This document shows, one piece after another, positions 27,901-38,850 of a stretch of DNA of 64,000 bases (its first letter is position 1; the number at the start of each line of letters is the position of its first letter). The position numbers and the translations under genes were made by a program. The stretch spans positions 1 to 64,000 of the forward strand of contig NOWV01000220.1 in assembly GCA_003344405.1 (NCBI GenBank). The letters are read 5' to 3'. Origin of the DNA: Trichoplax sp. H2 (lineage: Eukaryota > Placozoa > Uniplacotomia > Trichoplacea). The notes below the pieces were generated by a model that saw nothing but the letters and a program-made list of their open reading frames with translations, was not told where the DNA came from and did not search any database.

Positions 27901-30868
27901 ATACAATCCAACATCTTTGCTATATACACATATCTGGTATATACTGTATAAATACTACCATATATATACATACGTATTTCCTTAGCGAATAGGTGCAGTA
28001 AGTAGTAGTTAGTATCCTATAAACTGAATATTAATTAGTTATTATACCAGTAATTACACTTTGAATCCTAGTGTCGTTATTAGCGACATAATTTAGCTTC
28101 TTGAGTGAAATTTAATAGTTTGTAACTATTGTAAGCATAAGTTAATCGAAATTATCTTTTTTGCAGATACCAGCGAAACCAGACTCATACAGACCTACAC
28201 ATCAGGATTACGAGGACGATTGGTCAAGTAAGATATTTGATCATTTTAACGATCTCTTTTTTCGTTAATGTACTGTTTAATCACGTTTGTATTGTAAAAT
28301 TGCAAATAGATAATGACCAGGGTGGTGGATTTTGGCCGCAGAAATCGAATGATCGTAAGGAAGGTACTGCCGTTTTCATCTATAGCAAGGCTATAACTTC
28401 TTTCAGTTATACCTGTATTCCAGTACTACAATTATATTCATGTTTGCTATAATACAACGCGGCTCGACATTTCTATAAATTTTTGGTGTTGATGTAATAA
28501 CGCTTGAATTGTATTTCAGATGACTCCTCTGGAGGAAGATCATACAATACATTACCAAATCAAAGGAATCAAAATTCTTTTCAACCTATCCAACCTGTTG
28601 GACCCCAAAAGTCCTTATCACGTACTGGCAGTGTTAAAAGCTTAGGCAATGATTATAACCAAAATCAGTATAATGAACAGTATGATCCAAAATATCAACC
28701 ACGCTATGGTGATCACGAAGATTACAGGCCAGGAGGTGGATGGCAGGAAAATACTCGAATAGGAAATAGCCATTCGAAATCAACACCTTCACTCGCGCAA
28801 CCGGAGGATGATAATGAACCATACGGAAGAAATAAATATTATGACGATCGTAACGATAATCATGATTCGCATTATCGAGACCAACAGAGTCGTCCATTCC
28901 ACCGTGATGACAGCGATTCACGGAAGCCGGATAGTCGTAAATATGACGATGATACAGATTATCCCGCTAAAATGCCAGAAAAAGCAAATTTTAATGTTAT
29001 TGGTTAGTTATTAAATATTTTAGCGAGATCAACATTATGCCTTACAATTGAAATACCGGTACTTAACAATTTGTCTTTATACATATCATTTGTTTATAGA
29101 TGAAAAAGGATTAATGTTTGATCCGCCATCTAATTATAATATCCACGTAAGTTATATGGACATATTTAAGTGTTCAAAAAAATGCATTTGTCGTGTAGAT
29201 ATGAATTATAAGAAATTTTATCTTTCATTTATAGGATAAAACCATCCCAAAGTGTAAAGCAGTATACAGTTTTAAACCTGCTTCAAAAAGGTTAATTTAC
29301 AGTAGTTATAAATATTAATATAGAATTATTCACAATTGTTTATATTTACCTCTACATTTTGCTAATATACTGTACGTCATGCATTCATTAGGGAACTTGC
29401 CTTGAAAAAAGGAGATCTCATTATTCTTACTAAAAATGTGGACAAAAACTGGTATGAAGGTGAATTACACAGAAAACGAGGCATTTTCCCAGCTAATTAT
29501 GTCGAGGTGTGTAAAAATTACTAACCCGTACTTATGAAGGACTTAAGCTAGACTAAAATAAACACATTATTGACATAGAGTACTATGATTAGATGATCAT
29601 ATCGATTAATGTATAAAAACATTATTTTTTGTACCGTAGGTGGTGACATCTATAAAAGAAGCATTAGCAGCGCAGTGTGAGTATTCGCAAGATGGTTTAG
29701 GGCAAGCAAGGCGTGATTGCAACGGTATAACGAGCAAAGAATTATCATTTTCGAAAGGACAAATTATAACACTTTTGAAGCACGTAGATGCGAATTGGTT
29801 TGAAGGACGTCTCAATTCAAGATCTGGATTAGTGCCTAAGAAATTTTTAAATGTTCTTAAAGATGTAAAGGGTGCAGGAACGATGAAGCAAGCTCGTAAT
29901 AATAAGATTCAAGATTTTTCAGAAGCTAGTTCTCGGCCAAATAAGCATGTTATAGGATCTGATTCTAATCAATATAACCCAAAAGCTTACGGTCAATCTC
30001 GTGAATTTGATGATAACAACCAACAAGTAGATGATCGTTACGGCTATTACGATAGTAAACCGCAGTATCAAAGTGGTGATTACAATTATCAATCTCAAGA
30101 AAATGATCCCTACAGTCAAGATGGAAAATCAGGCCGAAATAGTTATTACAATAAGCAAGATTTTGATACAAGATCTGCAGGTGGACGCGACTTTGATACA
30201 AGATCTGCAGGTGGACGCGATTTTGACACAAGATCTGCAGGTGGACGCGATACCAGTACTCGTTATGAAGCAGGCGGCGATCCGTACGAAAGTAAGCCGC
30301 AACAGCGACAGGGTGGTGGAATAGACAATCGAAATAGTAATAATTACGGTGACTATAATCGCAGAAGCCAACGATATCAGTCGGAAACCGATTACAGTGA
30401 CAATCATAGTCAATCTGGTATACGAGCAAAAAATAACGAATTCGATCACAATAATAATACTAATTATTACAATGATGGAGCTGCGGATAACTCCAATTAT
30501 TCTCAAGCTAATACCGAAACATCAGAGAGGTAATTACTGTAGTATTTCCAGAAGTATTTTTAACTTGTTATAGTATTCTTATCTCGATAAATTGCTCATT
30601 CATAGGTATCGAGCATTTTATCCTTATGCACCAGAAAAGGAAGATGAACTAGAATTAATGGTAGGTGATATTATTATTGTGAAAGAAAAGTGCGACGATG
30701 GTTGGTTTGTTGGTTCATCAACAAGAACAGGTCTTTATGGGACATTTCCAGGAAATTTCGTAGAACCAGTCTGTAAGTACTGTTAATTAAACAAATTTCA
30801 TACTGTAGTCATCATTTGTATGCGTTGGTGTATAATAGCTTCACACTTAATTGTTAATTTTAGATTAG
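21940..30868 (+). CDS. Zasp/PDLIM-like PDZ domain fused to a SORBS-type triple-SH3 scaffold
   Basis: Exons: 21940-22044, 25458-25609, 25739-26455, 26725-26834, 26953-27611, 28167-28227, 28310-28363, 28520-29002, 29100-29146, 29235-29290, 29392-29506, 29640-30529, 30606-30772, 30864-30868; about 1206 residues, all phases consistent. Residues 1-85 form a PDZ domain with the PWGFRLQGG carboxylate loop and the DNMTHSEA helix signature of the PDLIM/Enigma/Zasp family. Residues ~86-800 are disordered, rich in Asn/Gln/Tyr/Gly, then Lys/Ser. SH3-1 (~801-853, NWYEGEL, GIFPANY) and SH3-2 (~874-929, NWFEGRL) are adjacent; SH3-3 (~1150-1204, [26 protein letters not shown]) ends the protein. This spacing is that of CAP/ponsin/vinexin, which bind vinculin at adhesions. 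I found no SoHo or LIM domain. The exon 5 donor (GTTAGT) and the last exon, which supplies only Tyr and stop, are the least certain parts. The function, an actin-adhesion scaffold, is inferred. Confidence 0.85.
23755..23814. repeat. 13 bp tandem repeat built from the GTACTGTAC motif
   Basis: The unit TACTGTACTGTAG, with T/C variation at its first base, repeats about 4.6 times without a break. The unit contains the same palindromic core as the dispersed clusters. It lies in intron 1 of the PDZ-SH3 gene. Confidence 0.85.
23936..24240. repeat. Cluster of GTACAGTAC / GTACTGTAC motifs in intron 1
   Basis: Runs of CAGTACAGTACAGTAC followed by CTGTACTGTACTGTAC type sequence form inverted repeats, for example at 23938-24003. 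Scattered copies continue to about 24240. The composition differs sharply from surrounding DNA. No open frame or terminal repeat of a mobile element was recognised. Confidence 0.65.
27809..27888. repeat. Two short TA-dinucleotide microsatellites
   Basis: Alternating TA runs of about 16 to 20 bases lie near 27809-27828 and 27872-27888, in the intron between exons 5 and 6 of the PDZ-SH3 gene. No other feature is seen in this 555-base intron. Confidence 0.8.
30159..30248 (+). repeat. In-frame 30 bp tandem triplication coding [10 protein letters not shown] x3
   Basis: Three direct copies of a 30-base unit encode the decapeptide [10 protein letters not shown] three times, at about residues 1027-1056 of the PDZ-SH3 protein. 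They lie in the disordered linker between SH3-2 and SH3-3. The copies differ only at a few third positions (GAT/GAC), so the expansion looks recent or is being homogenised. Confidence 0.95.
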
Positions 30869-32011
30869 AAATCCTGGTTGGCCTTATTTTCTAAAATGTG
30901 AACAGAAAATTTTTGGATAAACTTAAAAAAATTTGTACTTATTCTATGACGATGACATTTACTATATTCAGTAGTCATTTATTGGCATAACTAATTGATA
31001 ACAAGGGTTTCTTGATATCAAATTACTGCAAATATTGCAAGTATTTGATTACCTTTGGTGATAGTAATTATAACAGCGGCTTTAGCTTTGTTAACTATTT
31101 GCAATCTGCTATCAAAGAGGAGAATTATTTCTCAAGTTGTACAGGATATGACTGTAATCAACTCTGAATCTCGACGTAGAAAGAGAAAGCTTGACTAAGT
31201 AATTATTCACTAATAGCACAATGTATGGTAGGTTTGATTTCAGGATTGGTCATTATTATATTACTGTTATTATGATTAGTACGGTGACAGACAAAAGTCT
31301 TGCCATAATCCTTGGTTCTGTTTACCTGCTGATTAATTATAGCAATTACTTATAATTCCCTTTTCTTATTAATTTGAAAATCACTTTCGCACGTTAATAT
31401 CATGTAAAGGAGTACACGTTATATGTTGAAACGTATTCCCTTAATTTTATACGGTGCGTGCCTTATTTGCATGTTGCTCATTTTTAAATCGTATTCATGG
31501 GTTACAAACTTTTAATTATGTACATTATAATTATTAACAACATTTTTATGTCTGGTTTATTGGTTACTGTATGCTCGAGATTAAAATTATTTCTAACATA
31601 TACTGTACCATTAATGATACAGATATCTTGTAGTGCTTAATTAGTTAACGTTCGTAATTACTTAATTTTTAGTTCGATATTTAGTACTGTTTTAATTAGG
31701 TTTGCGGTACTTTACAAAATTATTTCATTATCTTGTAGCCATTGATTCTCTTATTATTAATTATTAATAAAATTCTTAGATGTGAAATATGTCTTATCTA
31801 CGTATGATACGATTGGCTTTTATTTTATGAACGTCTTATTCATTACTGTTTAATTATCATTGAGTACTACCGAGTTATTTTTTAACGAGGGCCAATATCT
31901 TTAGAGTTGGGAGTAAAATTCGAGTTGTTCTAGTGAAAGACTACATTTACAGTTAATAAAATGAATACTGTAGCATGTAAAATAAAAATTTTAAGCTAAC
32001 AGTACAGCTAA
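30869..32011. other. Convergent intergenic region between the PDZ-SH3 gene and renalase
   Basis: Both neighbouring genes end here, so the stretch should hold two 3' untranslated regions. Apart from a possible small exon at 31065-31198, I see no coding sequence. The rest is AT-rich and unremarkable. Confidence 0.6.
31065..31198 (+). CDS. Possible C-terminal exon: membrane span plus basic tail
   Basis: Following a usable acceptor (GTGATAG), an open frame of about 44 codons reads IITAALALLTICNLL, then SKRRIISQVVQDM and a basic end RRRKRKLD before TAA. A hydrophobic segment of about 15 residues followed by a positively charged tail looks like the end of a single-pass membrane protein. I do not recognise it and found no upstream exon or start codon. 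In AT-rich DNA a chance frame of this length is common, so this is weak. Confidence 0.22.
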
Positions 32012-34895
32012 TTAGATATTTGCACTGACAGATTGCACAGAATCTGAAATGATCTTTGATAAAACTGAAGCAGAGTTTAAGCATCCATCAAATTTAGACA
32101 TTGCAAATGAGTCACCGCCAGCAATTAGTAAAGGAAATTCATTAAGAATGAAAGCTCCATTACAGTCATACGCTTGTATTACTTGTGAATATTCCCAGTT
32201 TACTAGTGTCGAATCATCTGCAGGCGGCAAACCAGGCATTAGGCCATTGAGATTTGTCAGTATTTTGTCTTTTACTGCAGCAGGATCGGTGCTTTGGTTC
32301 ATTTTACTAAAGCTGACACTGGTATGAACTACAATGGAGGTACCAGACACTACAATAAAAGAGAATGCAGCTGATTGTTGATAACTTGAAATTTTACAGC
32401 TCTTAATACAAGCTGTAGCCGAAGTACAGCAGAGCGATAAAATGGCTTCATTCGCATATTGTCATCGACTTTTCATCGATTGCCGTTATATACTCGTATT
32501 ACATATTCGATGTGCTATATACTACATATAGAAAGCTTATCTATATATTTTTTTTCACTAATTGTACATGGATTAATTATACATATTTATCGCACCCTAT
32601 TGGCTCTAAAACTGTTACAGTGCACTACAAATAAAAGCTATGCATTTTGCAATTTTCTACATAAGGTACACGAAAAATAATTGTACAATTCATCAGCACA
32701 TCAAGTTTAGGAAAAATTTTAAATTTTATTGTAAAATGCTGTAGTTTTTAATATGAAAAATTAGCTTCAGCAAAAACTGTAGTACGTCTATAATAATATG
32801 GTTCAGTATTGAATATTCGATAGCCGTGGTATTCTGTCATGTCTTCATAGATTCACAACTGGGTATTGACAGAATTATGTGCGAATATCGATTTGAGATA
32901 GCCCGTGTAACCCAAGATATTAACAGTGATACATTCCAAGAACTGCTTTATATTATACATTATCCAATATCGTATCACTGGCATATCTTATGCAACCAAA
33001 TCTACTTATACGTATATGCTCTGTGCTAGTTCATACTCATACAACGTAAATGAATCAGATAATCTTATTTAACATTTAAGGGTACCTACTCGTAATAAGA
33101 GTATATTAAATTGCTTGAGTCGTTAAAATGATGTAATTACCTGTAGATTCTCTTTTCTTCGTGTCCAGGCATATAAATCTTATACATGGGTTGGTGTTAA
33201 TATACTTTGCGCACCAGTTAAATTGATCGTTTAAGTTTTGGTTTTTATAAAACGCTGCTAGAGCATATCTGCTTGAATATTCTATTTTATTTTGGAGTAA
33301 TGTTTCAGCCTGCAATATTTTCCAAGAAAAGTGAGTAATGCTATTAAGATGGAAAGCAAAATTGCCAATTGCCATGATTCATACGAGTAAATTACGTTAC
33401 TATGCGATTATGAAATGGCACTTCGTGTATAGCTTGCAAAATTTTGATAAATTGATAGACTGTATTCTAAGTCACCTTTTCATATATTTTATATACTTCG
33501 GGAAGTGGTATCGTAAATACAACAATTTCAAAGTTGTCACTAATTCCTTCATTATAGTGCACTTCAATGGTATGAGAGGCTGGTCGTACTCGTTTAACAT
33601 GGCGATTACAAAAGGTTTTTGTTCCTGTGTAATCAGAAATAATGTTGTGAATATCGATTATAATTACCGAATACAAGTCGTAATCTACGGTTGAAATTAG
33701 ACCTGAATTTGTAAGAAAATGCTCTACAATGCTCGACATTCCTTTTGCAGCAACATAATTGATAGCATTGTGTTGTTTACGGTCACCTACGATGGTCTTC
33801 GTCAATGGAATTAAAATCCCTGCGTCGATTAAAGCAGAATAGATTCTGGCAGATTTGAAAGGTTAGAAAAAATTTTTTAAATTTTATATTGAGTGATATT
33901 GATATTTTGCCTAAATCATCATAAAGTAGATCAGGAGCTAAGTTCAAAATTGTGATAAAGCTACCAGTAAATGTTATACACGTAAACTGATGATAATTAT
34001 TTTTAATCGTATTTGAATATGATTACACGAGCGGTTTTAATTATACAGTATCTACATGTACTATCTACCGTTATAACAGAGCTTGTAAATGATAAGGTGA
34101 TTTCTTCATGCTTTGCTTTAAATCAAATCATATTACTGCGATATTAAGCGTGTCACGTTGTTAGTATGTCTTGAAACTTGTACGAATTTTGTTAGTTAGA
34201 ATAATTTTTGATATAATTAGTGGATTGAATAAATTTACCACTGCTCTGACACTACAATAGTGTCGAAAGATTTACCAGCTACACAGCGTTCATTTTTCAT
34301 AAGCAAATATCAGTACGAGCATATTTAAGAGGCATTATAGCGCTAAATTACTGTAGAGAAATATGCAATGGCCGCTCGCTTATCGAATTGGCCATGTGTG
34401 AGTACGAGTAGTTCTATTGTTGGCATATTGTCACTACGATGACAATGGTCGTTGAAAATTTTATACAGTATTTTAGGACTGCAGCACTACTTTTGAACGA
34501 GGTGAAGTAAATTGTTATTTATTCTATTCCACCTATTCATGTTGTCTTTTTATATAGTCTAAAGCAAGGTATCGTGAAATAAGAGCAGTCGAGTACTATA
34601 GCATTAGCTAGAGGTCTATGTTCAATCAACGTTTGTCTTACAACTTTTGAGACGAGATATGCTCGGTAGGAACGGTTGTAATATATTGAGCTCCAACATC
34701 CGCAGTGCACTGAGTGCTTTCACTACGAAAGGTCATCATTCTGCCTCCAACCGTTGCATCCTTTTCCCATACTTCAATAGGCATTGATGGGCAAATTTTA
34801 TGTAGGAAGTATGAAATTAAAGATGCTGTAATGCCACCACCGATTAAAAGGCATCTTGGATGACCAGCCGATTTGACTTGAGCTGCTGATGCCAT
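32012..34895 (-). CDS. RNLS: Renalase-like FAD-dependent amine oxidoreductase
   Basis: Exons in coding order: 34642-34895, 33703-33845, 33476-33624, 33141-33309, 32012-32349; about 350 residues against 342 in human renalase, with consistent phases. Renalase uses FAD to oxidise aberrant 2- and 6-dihydro-NAD(P) isomers. The N-terminus has a Rossmann motif (LLIGGGITAS), the ribose-binding acidic residue in EVWEKD, then GGRMMTF and CTADVGAQYIT, a very characteristic renalase block. Further matches are AAKGMSSIVEHFL, FTIPLPE, YSSRYALAAFY, INTNPCIRFICLDTKKR, LNGLMPGLPP and the C-terminal FAD contact IAGGDSFAMSKFDGCLNSA. The third glycine of the usual GxGxxG is alanine. The junction between exons 3 and 4 (around EVYKIYEK) is slightly shorter than in human and least certain. 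No signal peptide cleavage motif is obvious. It is convergent with the upstream gene and divergent from FBXL15. Confidence 0.9.
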
Positions 34896-36639
34896 TACTT
34901 GCTTTGGTTTATACTGCGAGATTTTTATGGATGATTATTTATTATTCTATGAACGATAATTATAATGATATATTCGTATAGGATGAATTCAACGTAATGT
35001 TGTAAACTACACTACCAAGTTGTGTTTGCAATTCTAGAGTAGTTTGAAAACATTAACTGTGCTGGCTGGCTTTGCATATGTTGATAGGTAGGCTGCAACA
35101 GCTAGCTGATCAAGGTTGCTTGCTAGCACCTGTACCTGCGTCCTTACGTCCATACTGCAGTACTGCAGAGTGCAGAGTGTATTATGACATATACGTTTGG
35201 CCTCCAGTGCTATTTTTCAGTTTACTACATTAATGATCATAGATCAGAGGCAGAGAATGTTGATTCTTGAAATATGAGGAAAAATGTTGACTTTCGATTT
35301 ACAATTCCAGCTGTTTATTAATTATTTCAGCTGTTTCTTGTCGTGAGATGAAGTTTTCAATCTGAATACAAGACAACATTCTGCAATAACACATTACAGG
35401 CACGATAGAATCTTTCGATGACTGCTAGGGTAGTAAATTGCTGAGAAGAATCGCCTCAATTGACTGCTGCTGTACACTGTACAAGATGTCAGTAATTATG
35501 TTTACCAAACTGCCAAATACGGCAAGAAAATTCATTAGATCAAAGCAGTTAGTATTTATTTCTTCTTAACGAGGACAGGAAACGCATCCTAGTCTATCCG
35601 TACTTGTATTTTATATTTACAGTATCTGAACGTCGGATTCGGTCCATTTCAGGGCGATTACAAATCTAGTCTATGAAATTGACATGATCCAGGCGTTTCT
35701 TGATAGTTATACCGCTTAGCTGAATCACATCGGGCTCTTGCCATCGTTAGAATAGATTTCATCGTTAAAGATGAGACTTTAAGATTGCCATGTCTCATAG
35801 TGGAATTCTTTACTGTATACCATACTAGTGCATTATGCAGTGTACGATAAATCTAGTCCGAGATTCTTAAAAGATTTCCTATCGATGTCGATAGGCAGAC
35901 ACAACAAAATTGAATCGATGTGATGACAAACAAATAAAACATGGCAATCATTTATATCCACTGAATTATAACTGAACTTATCCTTGATCTTGATGGCAGA
36001 TTCTATGAATGTTTATTATAACTTAGTTCCACACTAGTTACAATTTTTACTGCTTCGATGGATAGTATGTATAGTGCGAGCGCCATGTTTGCGATACTTC
36101 CATCATCATACCGTTTTGTAATCATTTGGTACTACAGTATACTTACAAGATATTGTGCAGTACTAAAATAGTAGACTGCTCCATACAGGAGTGAAATGAC
36201 AGTATGTTGTAGTGAATCATGATGATGATAATTCATGCAAAATTTTTTAGCACAGCACAGTGGCACGGCGATAGTGCAACAGCCATCCATAAGGTAATGG
36301 CAGACTATAAATCGACTCGTTAACTGATCGTAGATTGTTTCTCCTTACTGCTTATTCCGTTATTATTATTATTATCCACATTTGAATTCTGCAGCATTGG
36401 TTATTGTACTGGTTTTGATGCCTTTCAATACTGTAAGATACCATTTGGAATGAACTTGTGCAAAGACTAGCATGAGGAATGAGCAATCAAGTGAAAAACT
36501 GCTGTAGTGATGAACCGATGTCGAATTGAGTGTAGTCAAACAAATCGATTAAAAAAGACATTGTCGTTGTAAGTTAGCTGTGTAATTTTGAACCGATCAA
36601 AAGTTGTCTCGTTTTACTTTGAACTGAGTGCTTTACAGA
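34896..36639. other. Divergent promoter region between renalase and FBXL15
   Basis: About 1.7 kb separate the two start codons, which point away from each other, so it should hold both promoters. I see no coding exon. A few copies of the GTAC-type palindrome occur (CTGCAGTACTGCAG at about 35155, TGTACACTGTACA at about 35471), but not the dense clusters seen elsewhere. No TATA element could be assigned with confidence in such AT-rich sequence. Confidence 0.55.
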
Positions 36640-37909
36640 ATGACTTTAACTGTCTTTTCGCTACCCTGGGAAGATGTTATCTTCACATCGATATTGCCTT
36701 TCTTGACCCTTATGGAGGTGTGCAACCTGCGCTTGGTCTGTAAATCATTTAATCAGCTATGCCTAGAATATTTCACTTGTTGTACTGTCTATGATTTAAG
36801 TCCATTTGCTGCATCATTACGTCATCATCATCTGCAATGGCTTCTTGGCTATAATCGTTTCATTCAATATCTCAATGTTTCCAATTGTAAGGATTTGTTA
36901 AATGATGATAATTTTATTCCTATTCTACGCCAAAATCAACATTTGAGACAGTTATGGTTATCTGGGTGCTCCAAGCTAACCAACGCCAGTATTGAATGTA
37001 TTGCAACCAATTGCCCATACTTAACTGAATTACATTTAAATGAATGTCGTTGGCTTTCCAAAGAGATTATCTTATTATTAAGTGCACATTGCCATCAATT
37101 AGAGGTGTTCTCATGCCGTGGATGCTGGGATATCGAAGACGAGTGTATTATATCCTTATCCATCAATTGTCCTAATTTAAAAGAAATTGACCTAGCATGT
37201 TGTTATGCTATTACCAATAAATCCATTTTTAATTTAGCAGCAAGATGTCATCGCTTAAGGCATGTCTCACTCGTGAGTTGTTGGCGTGTTACTGATACGG
37301 CTATCAAGAATCTAGGTGAGAAAAAATATCAAACTAGACGGTGTAGAATTCCTTGTCCATCATAATAATAATTCATTATACTGGTCAAATACCCGTTCAA
37401 ACTTTTGAACGGCAACGTATACCACGTAACACATTACACTAAAACAAAATTCAAAGCTAGCTTAGCAGACTATGTATATTAATCGTAAGTTTGTTATAGT
37501 ACAGATATACTTACTAATCAGCAATCTGCTATTCTGCTTTAAATTCATTATTGTATTGAAACGACATATAGAATAAATTCTATTTGCATGACGTTTTCAT
37601 GCCTTTAAACTTCTTTACTACTGTTACTGTACATGCACGCGTGTTTGCGAAACATTGCAATATCGTATAGACAGAATTACGTCTATAAATCGACAGCATG
37701 TCATCGACTTGATTTCATGTTTTATTTTATCTTTCTGAATAGGTGAGAACTGCCCAAACCTTGCTGTTCTTCACGTAGCTGATTGCCGTAATATCGGTGA
37801 AAAGAGTCTAGTTCCATTACATGAACGTGGTGTTCAGCTAGACGTACCAGCTACCCTCCGATTTTACATCAACGATCGCAGCTTTAATCATGGTTCAGCG
37901 TTACTATGA
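36640..37909 (+). CDS. FBXL15: F-box/leucine-rich-repeat protein, FBXL15 orthologue
   Basis: Two exons, 36640-37315 and 37743-37909, give 280 residues (human FBXL15 has 300). FBXL15 is the substrate receptor of an SCF ubiquitin ligase that targets Smurf1 and so supports BMP signalling. The F-box lies at about residues 6-45 (LPWEDVIFTSILPFL, then CNLRLVCKSFNQLC). About six cysteine-type leucine-rich repeats follow, with the C..L..L.L..C..L.D pattern (for example LTELHLNECRWLSKE and LKEIDLACCYAITNKS). The C-terminal block ERGVQLDVPATL matches the RGVDIDVEPPL end of FBXL15 and favours this name over other FBXLs. The start chosen is the first ATG before the F-box. The intron falls in a late repeat and its borders share a 10 bp direct repeat. 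Confidence 0.88.
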
Positions 37910-38850
37910 TGTTCATCGTCTTAACAGCAAGAGCATACATCGTTCTTACAAGGATCGCATCCTATAGATATTGACTATTTGCAGCACCCGAATATTAATA
38001 TTCTAGTGTGATATAGTGTGATACATCTTATTTTTGTACAGTTTATTTTATTTCCAGTAAATGTTAATTAAGGTAATTGTATTAGATTAGTGCTATGAAA
38101 GAAAATACGACGTATATATCACTTGAATACAAATTAACATCTAGAGTTGAGTATAGTGATATTTATTCATTTGGCCTATGAATCTTAATGATCGTTGTAG
38201 AAAGAAGTCTACATTATCATGTCATTAATCTCGAACTTTTATCATTATGACATCCACTAATATTTCCGTATAATAAAATTATAACTTTATTCTTCAAAAT
38301 TTGTCAATTAATAGTTGTAAATGATTCCCTAGTAATATAAAATAAGAAAGATAGAATGGAATCGACGGCCATCAGGTGCACTTCTACTTTGACTCACTCA
38401 TGTTAAGCATACGTAACATTTCAACATTGTGAGCAATTATTCCATTTTATTGACAACATTCAAATAGAGCACTTTAAAATCGATGTTTCTTTCACGTAAT
38501 CGGACAGAGCCAATGAGATAGGCTATTAAAATTGAAATTTTGGTAGGATAGCCTGATAGTATACTGTATTCATTAGCATTTTTATAAAATAATTATCACG
38601 TCGATGCACTGGCTTGTGATACTAGGCTCTGGCTAGGCTTCTTTGCTTGGATTTCTTCACTATAGTATCGCTGAGTACAGAAATAAATGGAAATAATTTA
38701 GTATATATAATAAGAAATATCAACAATTTCAGAATTATAATAGTATCAAATCGATTACCGTGCTTGCTTTATTAGAGATAATGATGGAAATCATAACTAT
38801 AAAAATCTGCTAGGTGTATATCATTAAAATTAATAATTGCTTTTGTACTA
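37910..38850. other. Convergent intergenic region between FBXL15 and the DAPP1-like gene
   Basis: About 0.9 kb with two 3' ends facing each other. No coding sequence, repeat or RNA gene is visible. An AATAAA-like poly(A) signal (AATAAAATT) occurs near 38272, but such motifs are frequent by chance here. Confidence 0.55.

Noticed and set aside
29965-30506. Two long minus-strand frames (154 and 125 codons) with repeated segments
   Set aside because: They are antisense to exon 12 of the PDZ-SH3 gene; their internal repeats merely mirror the [10 protein letters not shown] repeat.
33338-33694. 118-codon plus-strand open frame
   Set aside because: It is antisense to renalase exons 33476-33624 and 33703-33845, which carry the conserved protein.
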